In this document: piece after piece, positions 39,069-47,811 of the stretch
How the letters are laid out: each line of letters starts with the position of its first letter
Numbering within the stretch: position 1 is the first letter of the stretch
Origin: Bifidobacterium margollesii
GTDB taxonomy: Bacteria; Actinomycetota; Actinomycetes; Actinomycetales; Bifidobacteriaceae
DNA length: 64,000 nt
Reading direction: 5' to 3'
Assembly: GCF_002860355.1 (NCBI RefSeq)
Contig: NZ_NMWU01000024.1
Location: forward strand, 1 to 64,000
The notes under the pieces: model-generated
What the model was told of the DNA's origin: nothing
The model's database searches: none
The model's input: the letters and a program-made list of their open reading frames with translations, nothing else
Position numbers and translations under genes: made by a program

Positions 39069-40385
39069 ATGGCTCAGGAGCCTCTTGACAACATGTCAGG
39101 GAGCAATCCACCGAGTTTCATACCCTCAGGCGCACCACGCCGCAGGCCCTCATCGCAGGACGCTCCGCAGTCCTTCCAGCCGAAGAGCACGCATCGCACC
39201 TCCGGGGGCGCCCGGCAGTCCGCACCGCAATCGTCCTCATTGCCGCCGAGCTTCTCACCCATCGCGGCGAATCATTCCCCGTCCCCCGCTCCACGAACGG
39301 CGGGAGGCCGTCATCATGCCGCAGGCGGAGCCGATGCCGCTCATACCGGCATCACATACCGAACGTCTTCGAACAATTCCCCCGCAAAACCCCTTCACGG
39401 ACGGAACGCCGGTACGGCGGCGACGTCACTCGCCAGGCATCGGAGGCATCCGCGCAATCGACTGCTCACCGCTCTCGCGGTCATCGTGGTCGTAGCGCTG
39501 CTGCTTGCTTTCGGTCTGATCAGTTGGGCCAACGGACAGCTCAACCACAAGACCATGCTGACTTCGGCCGCGAACACGCCCGCCTCGACATGGCTGATCC
39601 TCGGTTCGGACCAGCGAGACGGCACATCGGGCACCGGATCGTCCAAGGATATTCCGGGTTCCCGGACCGATTCCATTCTGGTACTGACCAAGCCGAAGAC
39701 CGGCCATAGCTCGCTGATCTCGATCCCTCGAGACTCGTTCGTGAACATCAACGGGCAGGATATGAAGATCAACGCCGTGGCCTCGCAGGTCGGCTATAAG
39801 GCGCTCACCGGGCAGGTCGAGAGCATCACCGGCATGAAAATCGACCATGTGGTTCAGGTCGGCTTCGGCGGCGTGGAGAAGGTGGTCGACGCGATCGGCG
39901 GGGTGGAGCTGTGCTACGACAGCACCGTCAACGACGTGCTTTCCGGTTTGAATTGGAAGGCGGGATGCCATCAGGCCAACGGCGCCACAGCTCTGGCGTT
40001 CTCCCGCATGAGGTATTCCGATCCCACCGGTGACATCGGTCGAGCGAAGCGGCAGCGTCAGGTGTTGTCCGCCGTCGCCAAGAAGGCGACGTCGCCGCAG
40101 GTGCTGCTCAACCCCATGACGACGAAGAAGCTGGCCGAGGCCGGTCTGTCATCCCTGACCGTCGACGAGAAGTCCGGTGCCTTCGACCTCGCGCAGATGG
40201 CCCTGGCCTTCAAGTCCGCCTCCGGCGATTCGGGCGTGACGGGTTCGTTGTACTACACGGACATCGATTATCGACCCGCATCGGGCATCGGTTCATGCAT
40301 TCTGCTTGACGGAGCGCGCAACACCGAACTGTTCAAGCAGCTGCAAAGCGGCACGCACGATCCCGGCACGGTCGGAGGGCTGTGA
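39069..40385 (+). CDS. LytR-CpsA-Psr (LCP) family wall-polymer ligase, 438 aa
   Basis: A long cytoplasmic tail rich in Pro, Ser and His (about residues 1-130) precedes one membrane helix (about 133-152) and an extracellular LCP domain (WLILGSDQRDG, SRTDSILVLTKP, ISIPRDSFVNI, and RYSDPTGDIGRAKRQRQVL). LCP enzymes transfer undecaprenyl-linked polymers to peptidoglycan. It is divergent from whiB2-GT-DUF5719, so it likely finishes the same pathway. AAGGAGGGG precedes the start. Confidence 0.92.
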   Translation: MAQEPLDNMSGSNPPSFIPSGAPRRRPSSQDAPQSFQPKSTHRTSGGARQSAPQSSSLPPSFSPIAANHSPSPAPRTAGGRHHAAGGADAAHTGITYRTSSNNSPAKPLHGRNAGTAATSLARHRRHPRNRLLTALAVIVVVALLLAFGLISWANGQLNHKTMLTSAANTPASTWLILGSDQRDGTSGTGSSKDIPGSRTDSILVLTKPKTGHSSLISIPRDSFVNINGQDMKINAVASQVGYKALTGQVESITGMKIDHVVQVGFGGVEKVVDAIGGVELCYDSTVNDVLSGLNWKAGCHQANGATALAFSRMRYSDPTGDIGRAKRQRQVLSAVAKKATSPQVLLNPMTTKKLAEAGLSSLTVDEKSGAFDLAQMALAFKSASGDSGVTGSLYYTDIDYRPASGIGSCILLDGARNTELFKQLQSGTHDPGTVGGL

Positions 40386-40411
40386 CGCTAACGGGTCGGC
40401 GGCGGCGTTCA

Positions 40412-40449
40412 CGGTAAGTCATGGCAAATACGGTAAGTCATGGCAAATT
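40412..40449 (+). repeat. 19-bp tandem duplication after the LCP gene
   Basis: Two copies of CGGTAAGTCATGGCAAAT plus one further base lie head to tail at 40412-40430 and 40431-40449, starting 26 bases past the LCP stop. No hairpin is formed. Confidence 0.85.
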
Positions 40450-40524
40450 GTGGATAGTCGTTGCTTCGACCACATTGTCCGTTTCGGATTGATTTCATCG
40501 GCCTGTCCACTGCATGCTCGATCC

Positions 40525-42468
40525 ATGACCAGATGCGAATCATCACGGCGAGTCCGGAGCAATCGACGCGGCGCAAAAGGATCGGCTTCGACCGATCACG
40601 AACGGCGTCGGATCCGTCTACCGCGAGATGTCAACGGTTCCTCGCTGTTCGTGATCTCCATGATCGCGCCGGCGATGGGTCAGGTGATGCTGCTGGCCAT
40701 GCTGATGTCCGAAGGACGCTGGATGTTCGCATGGCTCATCGTTCCCGGAATCATCGGCTGCGCAGCCTCTGCACTGGCCATGATGCTGTCGCAAAGGCGC
40801 GCGTCCAGGGATTCTCATAATCCAGGCGGCACGGGGAGCGACGGCCCCTCAAACGAGGTCGGCACCGCCACTGCCTTCCCCGCCGTTGATCTGCCCTCCG
40901 TCAGTCTTGATGCCCTGCTGGATCTGGAATCGCGGAACCCGGCCGATCTATGGCGTCTCATCTCACGTCAATGGCATGCGGCAGGGGAATCCTCGACCCT
41001 CCGACAATCATCGTCGTCGATCAGTGCCGTCGTCGGCATGGGCGAACGGGGCCGTTACCGCATCGACCTGTCACGGTCCGGCCCTCATGCGCTGGTTGCG
41101 GGCACAACCGGTTCGGGGAAATCAGTGCTGCTGGAAACCTGGTGCCTATCGCTGGCATGCCGCATGTCTCCAGACATGCTGAACTTCGTGTTCCTGGATT
41201 TCAAGGGAGGCTCATCGTTCCGCATTCTCCACCGACTGCCGCACACCGTCGGATTCGTTTCCGACCTCGACATCTCGCACGCCGTCCGCGCACTTCGCGC
41301 CATCGAGGCGGAACTCAAACGTCGGGAGCATCTGGCGGCTGACCATCACGCGGCATCGATCAGCGAGCTCGACTCCCCTCCGCCTCGTCTGATGGTGGTG
41401 ATCGATGAATTCCATGCGTTGCGGAACCAGCTGCCGGATTACATCGACCGGCTGGTCTCACTGGCCGCTCTGGGACGTTCACTGGGCATGCATCTGGTGG
41501 TCTGCACGCAGAATCCGATGGGTCAAGTCACCACCGACATGAAAGCGAACATCGGACTGAACATCTGCCTGCGGGTGAGGGATTCCCTGCAATCGACGGA
41601 ATTGATCGGAGATCAGCGAGCCGCACTGATCAGTTCTCAAAAGCCCGGACTGGCCTATGCCTTCGACGGCGACGATTGTCTGGCCTTCCGCTGCGCGGTC
41701 CCGGAATCGTCGCAGGCTCTGGTGACCGGATGCCTTCGGGCCGCGCGCTTCATGGGAATCGAACCGATCGCACCCCTGTTTTCCGCACCGCTGCCACGAA
41801 CCATCCCTCCCGATCATCCACTGCTGCGCGACGCGGTTCCGGAGCTGAACCACCCCCGGGGAACCGGAGATCATATCCCGCGAACCATTACGATCGGCCT
41901 GGAGGACACCGGCGTTCGGCTGCGCCCCTGCCGATTGCCATTGGATCAGGGCAACATCGCCATTGTGGGGTCCGACGGCAGAGGCAAAAGCACCCTGCTC
42001 GCAGTCATTGCCAAAAGTCTCGCGAAGCGGTCGAACATCGACATCATCGTCACCCGACGTACGGAATCCGATCGTCATGATCTCTCCCTTCCCACCGACC
42101 AGACGGCATGCGGACGGATATGGCTGGCGGATGACGCCGATGCCTTGCTCGACCCGATGAGTGCGGACGCTTTGGGACAACGATTCCGGGCGGCGCTGCA
42201 TGATCCTCGGTGTCTGGTGGTCTTCACGCTCGCCTCATCCCGATACCTGCGGTTCCCCGAACATTGCGGAGTGCGTCTGATCTTCCCCACTGGAGATCGT
42301 GCGATCGACATGATGGCCGGCATACCGTCGTCGCTGCTTTCGGGACTGACCGACGCGGATGTTTCCACGGCCGGGCGATTCGTGATGCTCGCCCGGGGTC
42401 ATTCCGCCGTCATTCAGTGCATTCAGGGTGATCCGAAAGACGATCCGATAGGACAAACCGGCATCTAA
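40525..42468 (+). CDS. orphan FtsK/SpoIIIE (EccC-like) membrane ATPase with two P-loops, about 647 aa
   Basis: After a basic N-terminus, a membrane hairpin (FVISMIAPAMGQVMLLAMLM and WLIVPGIIGCAASALAMML) precedes two ATPase domains. Domain 1 has Walker A GTTGSGKS (residues 193-200), an FLDFKGGSSF strand and Walker B MVVIDEFHAL. Domain 2 has GSDGRGKST (from 482) and WLADDADALLD. This pattern is that of EccC/EssC type VII secretion motors, but the FHA or third ATPase domain is absent and no WXG100 gene lies nearby. The frame is open back to 40306; ATG 40525 is the first plausible start but has no ribosome site, so the start is uncertain. Confidence 0.78.
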   Translation: MTRCESSRRVRSNRRGAKGSASTDHERRRIRLPRDVNGSSLFVISMIAPAMGQVMLLAMLMSEGRWMFAWLIVPGIIGCAASALAMMLSQRRASRDSHNPGGTGSDGPSNEVGTATAFPAVDLPSVSLDALLDLESRNPADLWRLISRQWHAAGESSTLRQSSSSISAVVGMGERGRYRIDLSRSGPHALVAGTTGSGKSVLLETWCLSLACRMSPDMLNFVFLDFKGGSSFRILHRLPHTVGFVSDLDISHAVRALRAIEAELKRREHLAADHHAASISELDSPPPRLMVVIDEFHALRNQLPDYIDRLVSLAALGRSLGMHLVVCTQNPMGQVTTDMKANIGLNICLRVRDSLQSTELIGDQRAALISSQKPGLAYAFDGDDCLAFRCAVPESSQALVTGCLRAARFMGIEPIAPLFSAPLPRTIPPDHPLLRDAVPELNHPRGTGDHIPRTITIGLEDTGVRLRPCRLPLDQGNIAIVGSDGRGKSTLLAVIAKSLAKRSNIDIIVTRRTESDRHDLSLPTDQTACGRIWLADDADALLDPMSADALGQRFRAALHDPRCLVVFTLASSRYLRFPEHCGVRLIFPTGDRAIDMMAGIPSSLLSGLTDADVSTAGRFVMLARGHSAVIQCIQGDPKDDPIGQTGI

Positions 42469-42553
42469 AAGCGTAAAACCCTTGAAATGTCGAGCCATTC
42501 ATGGTTTGCTCGTACTTAAGATATCTGTAGTCAACATCGGATCGAGGAATACC

Positions 42554-42832
42554 ATGAGCAGTGCATACGATTGGCGAGCCAAGGCAGCCTGTCGAGACAA
42601 GGATCCCGAACTGTTTTTCCCCGTGGGCAATACCGGGGCGGCCTATCAGCAGATCGAGGAAGCCAAGGCCGTATGCCGCACCTGCAAGGTGATCGACGCC
42701 TGCCTTAAATGCGCGATGGATACGAATCAGGATTACGGTGTGTGGGGCGGCCTGAGCGAGGACGAGCGTCGTGCGCTGAAGCGTCGCGCGATGCGCGCCC
42801 GTCGTTCCGCCGCACTGCAGATGCAGGCGTAG
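42554..42832 (+). CDS. whiB1: WhiB-family Fe-S transcription factor (WhiB1-like), 92 aa
   Basis: The protein has cluster cysteines 13, 41, 44 and 50, with an extra Cys53, then the YGVWGGLSEDERRAL turn and an Arg-rich tail. The size and short ends match WhiB1, an essential NO-sensitive regulator that binds the housekeeping sigma factor. GAGGA precedes the start. It converges with the PdtaS-like kinase gene; in mycobacteria whiB1 (Rv3219) is likewise next to pdtaS (Rv3220c), which supports the assignment. Confidence 0.9.
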   Translation: MSSAYDWRAKAACRDKDPELFFPVGNTGAAYQQIEEAKAVCRTCKVIDACLKCAMDTNQDYGVWGGLSEDERRALKRRAMRARRSAALQMQA

Positions 42833-42921
42833 TCCGTCGCCGCACGAACGGCGACCGCACACCCGGACACGGGAAGGCACCGGCTACCGGGCCGGGAAGG
42901 CGCCGGTTATCAGCATCATCA

Positions 42922-42965
42922 CCGAGGCCCTGTTCGAACGATCGGAATCGTTTGAACAGGGCCTC
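42922..42965. terminator. bidirectional terminator between whiB1 and pdtaS
   Basis: CGAGGCCCTGTTC with its continuation GAACGAT pairs with AATCGTTTGAACAGGGCCTCG across a short loop, giving a long stem of about 20 bp with one bulge. It lies between two convergent genes. Confidence 0.7.
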
Positions 42966-42997
42966 GAACTGTAATCGAACGCACCCAGCCGCTACGG

Positions 42998-44479
42998 CTA
43001 CTTCGCAGCACGCAGCTTGATGTCGAGCACCACGCGCGTACCGCCATCCCGTCGAGGCTCCCAGCGAACGGAGCCGCCGAAATCATTGGTCACGAAGGTG
43101 TTGATGATCTGCGTGCCCAGTCCCGATCCGCTGGAACGGGCCATACCTCGATCGGATTCCGACGTGTATCCGATGCCATCGTCCTCCACGACCACATTGA
43201 GGTTGTTGCCTCCACGTCCCACGGAGATCCACACGTTCCCCTCGGTACGTCCCTGGAATCCATGCTCCACCGCATTGGTGACCAGCTCGGTGAGCACCAG
43301 CGACAGCGGCGTGGCGTCCTGAGCAGGCATCATACCGAACTTCCCCAGATAGGAGATGTGGATGTGCTGCTCCTTGCTGGTCGCCAGATCCACACTCATG
43401 CGCAGCAGGTCGGCGATCACCTTGTCGAAGTCGACGATCTCGTCGGCGGTCTGGCTCAGCCCCTCATGAACCACGGCAATGGTCTCCACGCGCCGCATGG
43501 CCTCCTCGAGCTCCGACTTCACCTCGGGGGACTTGGTTCGACGGGCCTGAAGACGGAGCAACGCGGAAACGGCCTGAAGGTTGTTCTTCACACGGTGGTG
43601 AATCTCGGCAATGGCGGCATCCTTGGTCTCAAGCTCCTTCTCACGACGACGTACCTCCGTCACATCGCGGCACAGCACCACCGCGCCGGAGCGTCCGTGT
43701 CCATCGAAGAACGGCAGCGAGCGCATGGAGACGGTGGATCTGTTGGCGTTGATTTCGGAATCCACCGCGGCCTTGCCCGAAAGCACCAGCGGCAGGGTTT
43801 CGGGAAGCATGTCGCGCTCATGAATCAGTGAAGTGCCGATTTCGGATAGGTACTGCCCTTCCATGACCTCGACGGAGCCCAGACGTCGGAAGCAGCTGAT
43901 GGCGTTTGGGGAAGCGTATTCCACGACGCCGTCCTCGGAAAGCACGATGAAGCCGTCGGAGACGCGGGCGTTGTGACGCTGGTTGAGGATCGCGTCGTGA
44001 TACGGGAAGGTTCCCGCGGGGATCATCTCGAACAGCTTCTTGCCCGCCGCGATGGATTCGGATTCGTAGCGGCCGTTGAGCATGCGCGTGGCCATGTTCG
44101 TCTCGCGTACCACCACGCCGAGCACCTTGCCTTCTCGGCGCACCGGAGCGTACACATCGCATACGGTGGTGTTGCCCACCGCCCGGTAATGGTCGAGACG
44201 GGATATCTTCTGTTCGCCCATGGCCTTGGAGATTGCGCGGACGTCCTCACCTTCGATGAGTTTGCCGACCATGTCGTCAAGACGCACCGACATCACCGTG
44301 GACGGTCGGCACTGACCGGCCACGATGTATTCTCCGGAGGGTGTGGGCAGCACCAGCAGCAGATCGGCGAAGCTCAGGTCGGCGATCACCTGCCAATCCG
44401 CCACCAGATGATGGAGCCATTCACGATCCGGATCCGTGAAATCCGGATTATTCGCCACGAAATGAGAAAAATCAACCAT
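42998..44479 (-). CDS. pdtaS: HisKA_2-type sensor histidine kinase (PdtaS-like), 493 aa
   Basis: An N-terminal GAF-like domain (about residues 1-140) and a PAS domain (about 165-280) precede the HisKA_2 dimerisation helix AEIHHRVKNNLQAVS (His294/295) and a HATPase domain (N box LTELVTNAVEHG, DDGIGY, GSGLGTQII). No membrane segment is present, so it is cytosolic. It matches mycobacterial PdtaS and should phosphorylate the ANTAR regulator at 13020-13631. Metal and NO sensing is reported for the mycobacterial protein; transfer to this one is inference. Confidence 0.9.
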   Translation of the reverse strand: MVDFSHFVANNPDFTDPDREWLHHLVADWQVIADLSFADLLLVLPTPSGEYIVAGQCRPSTVMSVRLDDMVGKLIEGEDVRAISKAMGEQKISRLDHYRAVGNTTVCDVYAPVRREGKVLGVVVRETNMATRMLNGRYESESIAAGKKLFEMIPAGTFPYHDAILNQRHNARVSDGFIVLSEDGVVEYASPNAISCFRRLGSVEVMEGQYLSEIGTSLIHERDMLPETLPLVLSGKAAVDSEINANRSTVSMRSLPFFDGHGRSGAVVLCRDVTEVRRREKELETKDAAIAEIHHRVKNNLQAVSALLRLQARRTKSPEVKSELEEAMRRVETIAVVHEGLSQTADEIVDFDKVIADLLRMSVDLATSKEQHIHISYLGKFGMMPAQDATPLSLVLTELVTNAVEHGFQGRTEGNVWISVGRGGNNLNVVVEDDGIGYTSESDRGMARSSGSGLGTQIINTFVTNDFGGSVRWEPRRDGGTRVVLDIKLRAAK

Positions 44480-44583
44480 GCTTTTTATGCTAATGGGTGA
44501 AGTGGAAAAATCCTCCGGTCAACACGGTTTTACGCGACGAACACGCTGATAAGCGTACTGCGGAGTGGAATCCGGCGTATGCA

Positions 44584-44628
44584 TTGACACTTAACCTACG
44601 GTAGCGTAAGTTACGGTAGCGTAGGTTA
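44584..44628 (+). promoter_or_regulatory. promoter and twin palindromic operator of the hemolysin III gene
   Basis: TTGACA at 44584-44589 is a good -35 element. The palindromic dodecamer TACGGTAGCGTA occurs twice (44597-44608 and 44612-44623, 15 bp apart), overlapping the expected -10 and start region. The flanks AACC and GGTT extend the pair into a larger imperfect dyad. This is the layout of a TetR-like repressor operator. Confidence 0.6.
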
Positions 44629-44655
44629 GTGTTCGATCATCGGAAAGAGGCAGTG

Positions 44656-45576
44656 ATGGGCAATCTGGACACATCGGACTCGGCACGAAGCGATGACTCG
44701 CTGATCGGCGTGGATCCGTCCACCCTCGGACCGGAGGATCGTGCCCGGCAGCTCGAGCAAGCCAAGGCCGCCGTACGACGGGCGTTCCTCGAAGATCGCA
44801 GGGCCAAGGCCCAGGAGGTGCGAGCCAAAGCCCAAGCCAAGGCCGACAGGATCATCGCCCGAGGCGAACTCAAGGCCCGACGCATCGAGGACAAGGCCAT
44901 CGGCATACGAAAGGTGCGTCTCGACGTGCATGGGCGGCCGAAGCCGATCATGCGCGGATGGATTCACGCCGTCGCCACGCCTCTGGCACTGGCGGCCGGC
45001 ATCGTGCTGATCTGCATCTCCCCCACCGTTGCGCTGAAATGGGCGTGCGCCGTGTTCATGACCTGCTCGCTGATCCTGTTCGGCAACTCCGCCGCATACC
45101 ATCTGGGAGACTGGTCCCCCAAGGTCACCGACGTACTGCGCCGGATAGACCACGTCAACATCTTCCTGCTGATCGCCGGCACCTATACGCCCGTATCGTT
45201 CGCACTCTCCTCGTTCTGGCGCGACTTCATCCTGATGAGCATCTGGATATGCACCACCATCGCACTGATCATCCACGTCGTATGGATCAACGCGCCTCGA
45301 TGGCTGTACACCATCGTCTACATCATCTTCGGGGTTTCGGGAGTGGCCTATCTCGGACTGTTCTGGGTATCCCCCTATGCCGGTCCCGTCGTAGTGATCC
45401 TGCTGGCCGCGGGAGGGGCCTGCTATATCGCGGGTGCCATCGTCTACGCGCTGCGAAGGCCCGACCCGTGGCCGAAGGTGTTCGGATTCCACGAGATCTT
45501 CCACTGCGGCACGGTCGCCGGATACGCCTGCCATATGGTGGCGATCTATTTCGTTGCGGTCGCGCTCATGCAATAA
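44656..45576 (+). CDS. hemolysin III/PAQR-family membrane protein, 306 aa
   Basis: A charged, Ala/Lys/Arg-rich N-terminus (about residues 20-95) with heptad-like AKAQ repeats probably forms a coiled coil. About seven membrane helices follow with family motifs: NSAAYHLGDWSP, RRIDHVNIFLLIAGTYTP, and GFHEIFHCGTVAGYACHMVAI. PAQR proteins coordinate a metal through these His/Asp residues and affect membrane lipid homeostasis. AGAGG precedes the start. Its stop lies inside a 15-bp tandem duplication. Confidence 0.9.
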   Translation: MGNLDTSDSARSDDSLIGVDPSTLGPEDRARQLEQAKAAVRRAFLEDRRAKAQEVRAKAQAKADRIIARGELKARRIEDKAIGIRKVRLDVHGRPKPIMRGWIHAVATPLALAAGIVLICISPTVALKWACAVFMTCSLILFGNSAAYHLGDWSPKVTDVLRRIDHVNIFLLIAGTYTPVSFALSSFWRDFILMSIWICTTIALIIHVVWINAPRWLYTIVYIIFGVSGVAYLGLFWVSPYAGPVVVILLAAGGACYIAGAIVYALRRPDPWPKVFGFHEIFHCGTVAGYACHMVAIYFVAVALMQ

Positions 45577-45602
45577 GTCTCAGAATAATAAGTCTCAGAA
45601 TA
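45572..45602 (+). repeat. 15-bp tandem duplication covering the hemolysin III stop codon
   Basis: AATAAGTCTCAGAAT is repeated exactly at 45572-45586 and 45587-45601. The period equals five codons, so the duplication supplies additional in-frame stops after TAA 45574-45576. Confidence 0.85.
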
Positions 45603-45605
45603 CGC

Positions 45606-45674
45606 AAAAACCTCCGTCGTCATAACGGAGGCTTCGAAGAATGCATGTCGGCCGACGAGCGATCATCGGCCGAC
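45606..45674 (-). terminator. tandem hairpins after greA, convergent with hemolysin III
   Basis: First hairpin: TGTCGGCCGA with TCGGCCGACA (45645-45674). Second: CCTCCGT with ACGGAGG (45611-45631), followed on the minus strand by TTTTTG. The second is a good intrinsic terminator for greA. Confidence 0.7.
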
Positions 45675-45686
45675 AGATAAGCAGTG

Positions 45687-46169
45687 TCAGGCGGTCAGCG
45701 GCTTCGAATCCTTGATCGTAACCTGAATCTCACGGCCGTTGGGAGCCTTGTAGCTCACGGAATCACCGGCGTTGGCGCCCATAATGGCCGCTCCGATCGG
45801 CGATTCGGGGCTGATGATGTCGTAATCGGTAGCCACCGAAAGATCACGGGATCCCAGCACATACACCATTTCGTTGCCCATCACATCGAGGGTGACGACG
45901 GAACCGTTGCCCACCTTGCCGGCGGCGGGAGCGCTCAGGATCTTAGCGGAACGGAGCTTGACGGTCAGTTCGTCGATACGTCCCTGATTCTTACGCTGAG
46001 CCTCGCGTGCGGCCTGATATCCGCCGTTCTCGCTCAGATCCCCTTCTGCACGGGCAGCAGCCACCTTCTCGATGATCTCGTCGCGGTATTCGCCTTCACG
46101 CCACTTCAGCTCCTCCTGGAGCTTGTCGTATGCCTCCTGAGTCAGCAGCAAAGCCTTCTCTTCGGCCAT
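45687..46169 (-). CDS. greA: transcription elongation factor GreA, 160 aa
   Basis: An N-terminal coiled coil with the acidic tip (AAARAEGDLSENGGYQAARE) is followed by a C-terminal FKBP-like domain (SPIGAAIMGANAGDSVSYKAP). It enters the RNAP secondary channel and stimulates cleavage of backtracked RNA. Start 46169 has an ideal GAGGAGG upstream. It lies downstream of the FKBP gene on the same strand with a 214-bp gap containing no gene. Confidence 0.96.
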   Translation of the reverse strand: MAEEKALLLTQEAYDKLQEELKWREGEYRDEIIEKVAAARAEGDLSENGGYQAAREAQRKNQGRIDELTVKLRSAKILSAPAAGKVGNGSVVTLDVMGNEMVYVLGSRDLSVATDYDIISPESPIGAAIMGANAGDSVSYKAPNGREIQVTIKDSKPLTA

Positions 46170-46383
46170 ATTGACCTCCTCATCATCGGGCCTTCCGGCC
46201 CGCAATACTTGTTCTATGATTACAGTTTCCGATGAGCCGTGCGCGAATAGTCAGCCGCCAGTCGACTGTCCGCGCGCGAACTACAGCGAGACCGACGACA
46301 CAACCCCATTTCGGTATGGGAAGCGCCGCCGGTCTCGCATCACGCACCGCCGATGCCGGCGGCGTGCGAAAAATCTTCCGCGC

Positions 46384-46794
46384 TCAGCGGGTGGAGATGA
46401 TGTCGATAACGAACACCAGCGTATCGCCACCGCCGATGCCTGCCTGCAGCACGCCACGAGAACCGTAGCCGTACTCCGGAGGAATCGACACGACGAGACG
46501 GGAACCCACGTTGTGCCCCGGAACGGTCTGGTCCCATCCCCTGATGACCTGACCGACACCGATGCCGAAGCTGGCGGGCTGATGCCGTTCGAAGCTGGAG
46601 TCGAACGGCGTGTTCTTGCCCCAGACCACACCGTGATAGTTCACGGTCACGGTGTCGCCCTTACGCACCACGGGACCGTCGCCTTCCACAATCTCCACGC
46701 TCTTCAGACCGGCGGGCGCAGTTTCGGTGGGAAACTCGATCGCCGGAGTCGCGCCGAACTCGGCATTCACGCTGGGCATCGTAGATTCGCTCAT
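46384..46794 (-). CDS. FKBP-type peptidyl-prolyl cis-trans isomerase, 136 aa
   Basis: A single FKBP domain spans about residues 30-135 with family motifs VTVNYHGVVWGKNTPFDSSF, GQVIRGWDQTVPGHNVG and IPPEYGYGSRG. No signal peptide is seen, so it is cytosolic. It catalyses proline isomerisation in protein folding. ATG 46794 follows AAGGAG at five bases; a GTG two codons earlier is less likely. Confidence 0.93.
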   Translation of the reverse strand: MSESTMPSVNAEFGATPAIEFPTETAPAGLKSVEIVEGDGPVVRKGDTVTVNYHGVVWGKNTPFDSSFERHQPASFGIGVGQVIRGWDQTVPGHNVGSRLVVSIPPEYGYGSRGVLQAGIGGGDTLVFVIDIISTR

Positions 46795-46912
46795 CGTCAC
46801 TCCTTGCTTGTCCTATTGCCGCAGGACCACAGTCCCACCGGCACATATAACGTCTCAAAATACAGGGTGGTTCGGACACCCGTGTTCGGCAGCCGACATC
46901 AGCGGCACGATA

Positions 46913-47530
46913 TCAGTGCAGCTGAGCGTAGAACCTCCAGAGGAAGAACGCGCCAAGCAGCGCGACGGCCACCACGGCCACGCCGATGGCGATCACCGTT
47001 CCCCTCTTCCGCGCAAGCATTGGGGCGAAAATATAGGCAAGGCAATAGGAAACCATGCCGATGATCAGGCAGTTGACCGCGATCATCCAATTGCCGGTTC
47101 CCGAGATTTCGGCCAGACCGGCGGGTTTCAAAATCGAATTGATGACCGCGGGGAAAACCAATCCACCCCAGATACCGTACGAGATCATACCCACCGCGCC
47201 GTAGCACACCGGCGCCGCCCTACCGGAGAAATTGCGGGAGAGACTTCCGGCCAGCCACAGAAACGCGTAGCCAAGAACGACGACGAAGACCGTTGACAGC
47301 AAGCAGGCGACACACGCCCAGGGAAGCAGGGTGAAGGCGCCTCCGGCCAGCGTATTGACGAGCGGTGCCGAAACCAGTTCGCACAGGCACATCACCCCGC
47401 CCGCGATAACCCCTTGGGTGACGGCGAGGAATCGGGAATCGTCCGGGGAGGAATATCCCGCAGAGCCCCGGTCCTGCGTGTCGTCCATGATTTCTGTCGA
47501 GCGATTCTTGATCAGATGGTTCTCAGTCAT
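46913..47530 (-). CDS. hypothetical polytopic membrane protein, 205 aa
   Basis: Four hydrophobic spans follow a polar N-terminus of about 35 residues (GVIAGGVMCLCELVSA, LPWACVACLLSTVFVVVLGY, the CYGAVGMISYGIWGGLVF region, NWMIAVNCLIIGMVSYCLAY, with a final VIAIGVAVVAVALLGAFF). No conserved motif is recognised. Start 47530 follows GGAAAG; the frame continues upstream through the tRNA gene, which cannot be coding. It starts 57 bases from tRNA-Leu on the same strand. Confidence 0.65.
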   Translation of the reverse strand: MTENHLIKNRSTEIMDDTQDRGSAGYSSPDDSRFLAVTQGVIAGGVMCLCELVSAPLVNTLAGGAFTLLPWACVACLLSTVFVVVLGYAFLWLAGSLSRNFSGRAAPVCYGAVGMISYGIWGGLVFPAVINSILKPAGLAEISGTGNWMIAVNCLIIGMVSYCLAYIFAPMLARKRGTVIAIGVAVVAVALLGAFFLWRFYAQLH

Positions 47531-47587
47531 GCGACACATCTTTCCACACCTTTGCAACGAACACGTTAGATGCCCATTCCCGGAAAG

Positions 47588-47667
47588 TGCCTCCAGCGGG
47601 ACTCGAACCCGCAAGCCGAAGCGGTCGATTTTAAGTCGACTGCGTATACCAATTCCGCCATGGAGGC
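47588..47667 (-). tRNA. tRNA-Leu (TAA)
   Basis: The minus strand gives acceptor GCCTCCA/TGGAGGC, anticodon loop CTTAAAA with anticodon TAA, a long variable arm (type II), and T arm GCGGG-TTCGAGT-CCCGC. All parts are canonical for leucine, in contrast to the CAA tRNA at 13760-13833. Confidence 0.93.
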
Positions 47668-47811
47668 CAATGCCGCAGGGCCAATGCCAAAAGGCAGATG
47701 CCACAGGGCAATAGCAAACATTATGCCACGGACCCGAACCAATGACGGAACCGACGCTCAGGCCGACCGACGAGTTCCGCCGATGGATCCGGGCCGGCCC
47801 GTGCAAGGCGG

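Noticed and set aside
46324-46364. CGCCGCCGG/CCGGCGGCG inverted repeat after the FKBP gene
   Set aside because: It lacks a T run on the relevant side and could be a chance GC-rich repeat, so I did not call it a terminator.
47665-47713. Irregular GCCAATGCC-like repeats beside tRNA-Leu
   Set aside because: The copies are too degenerate and short to define a repeat unit with confidence.
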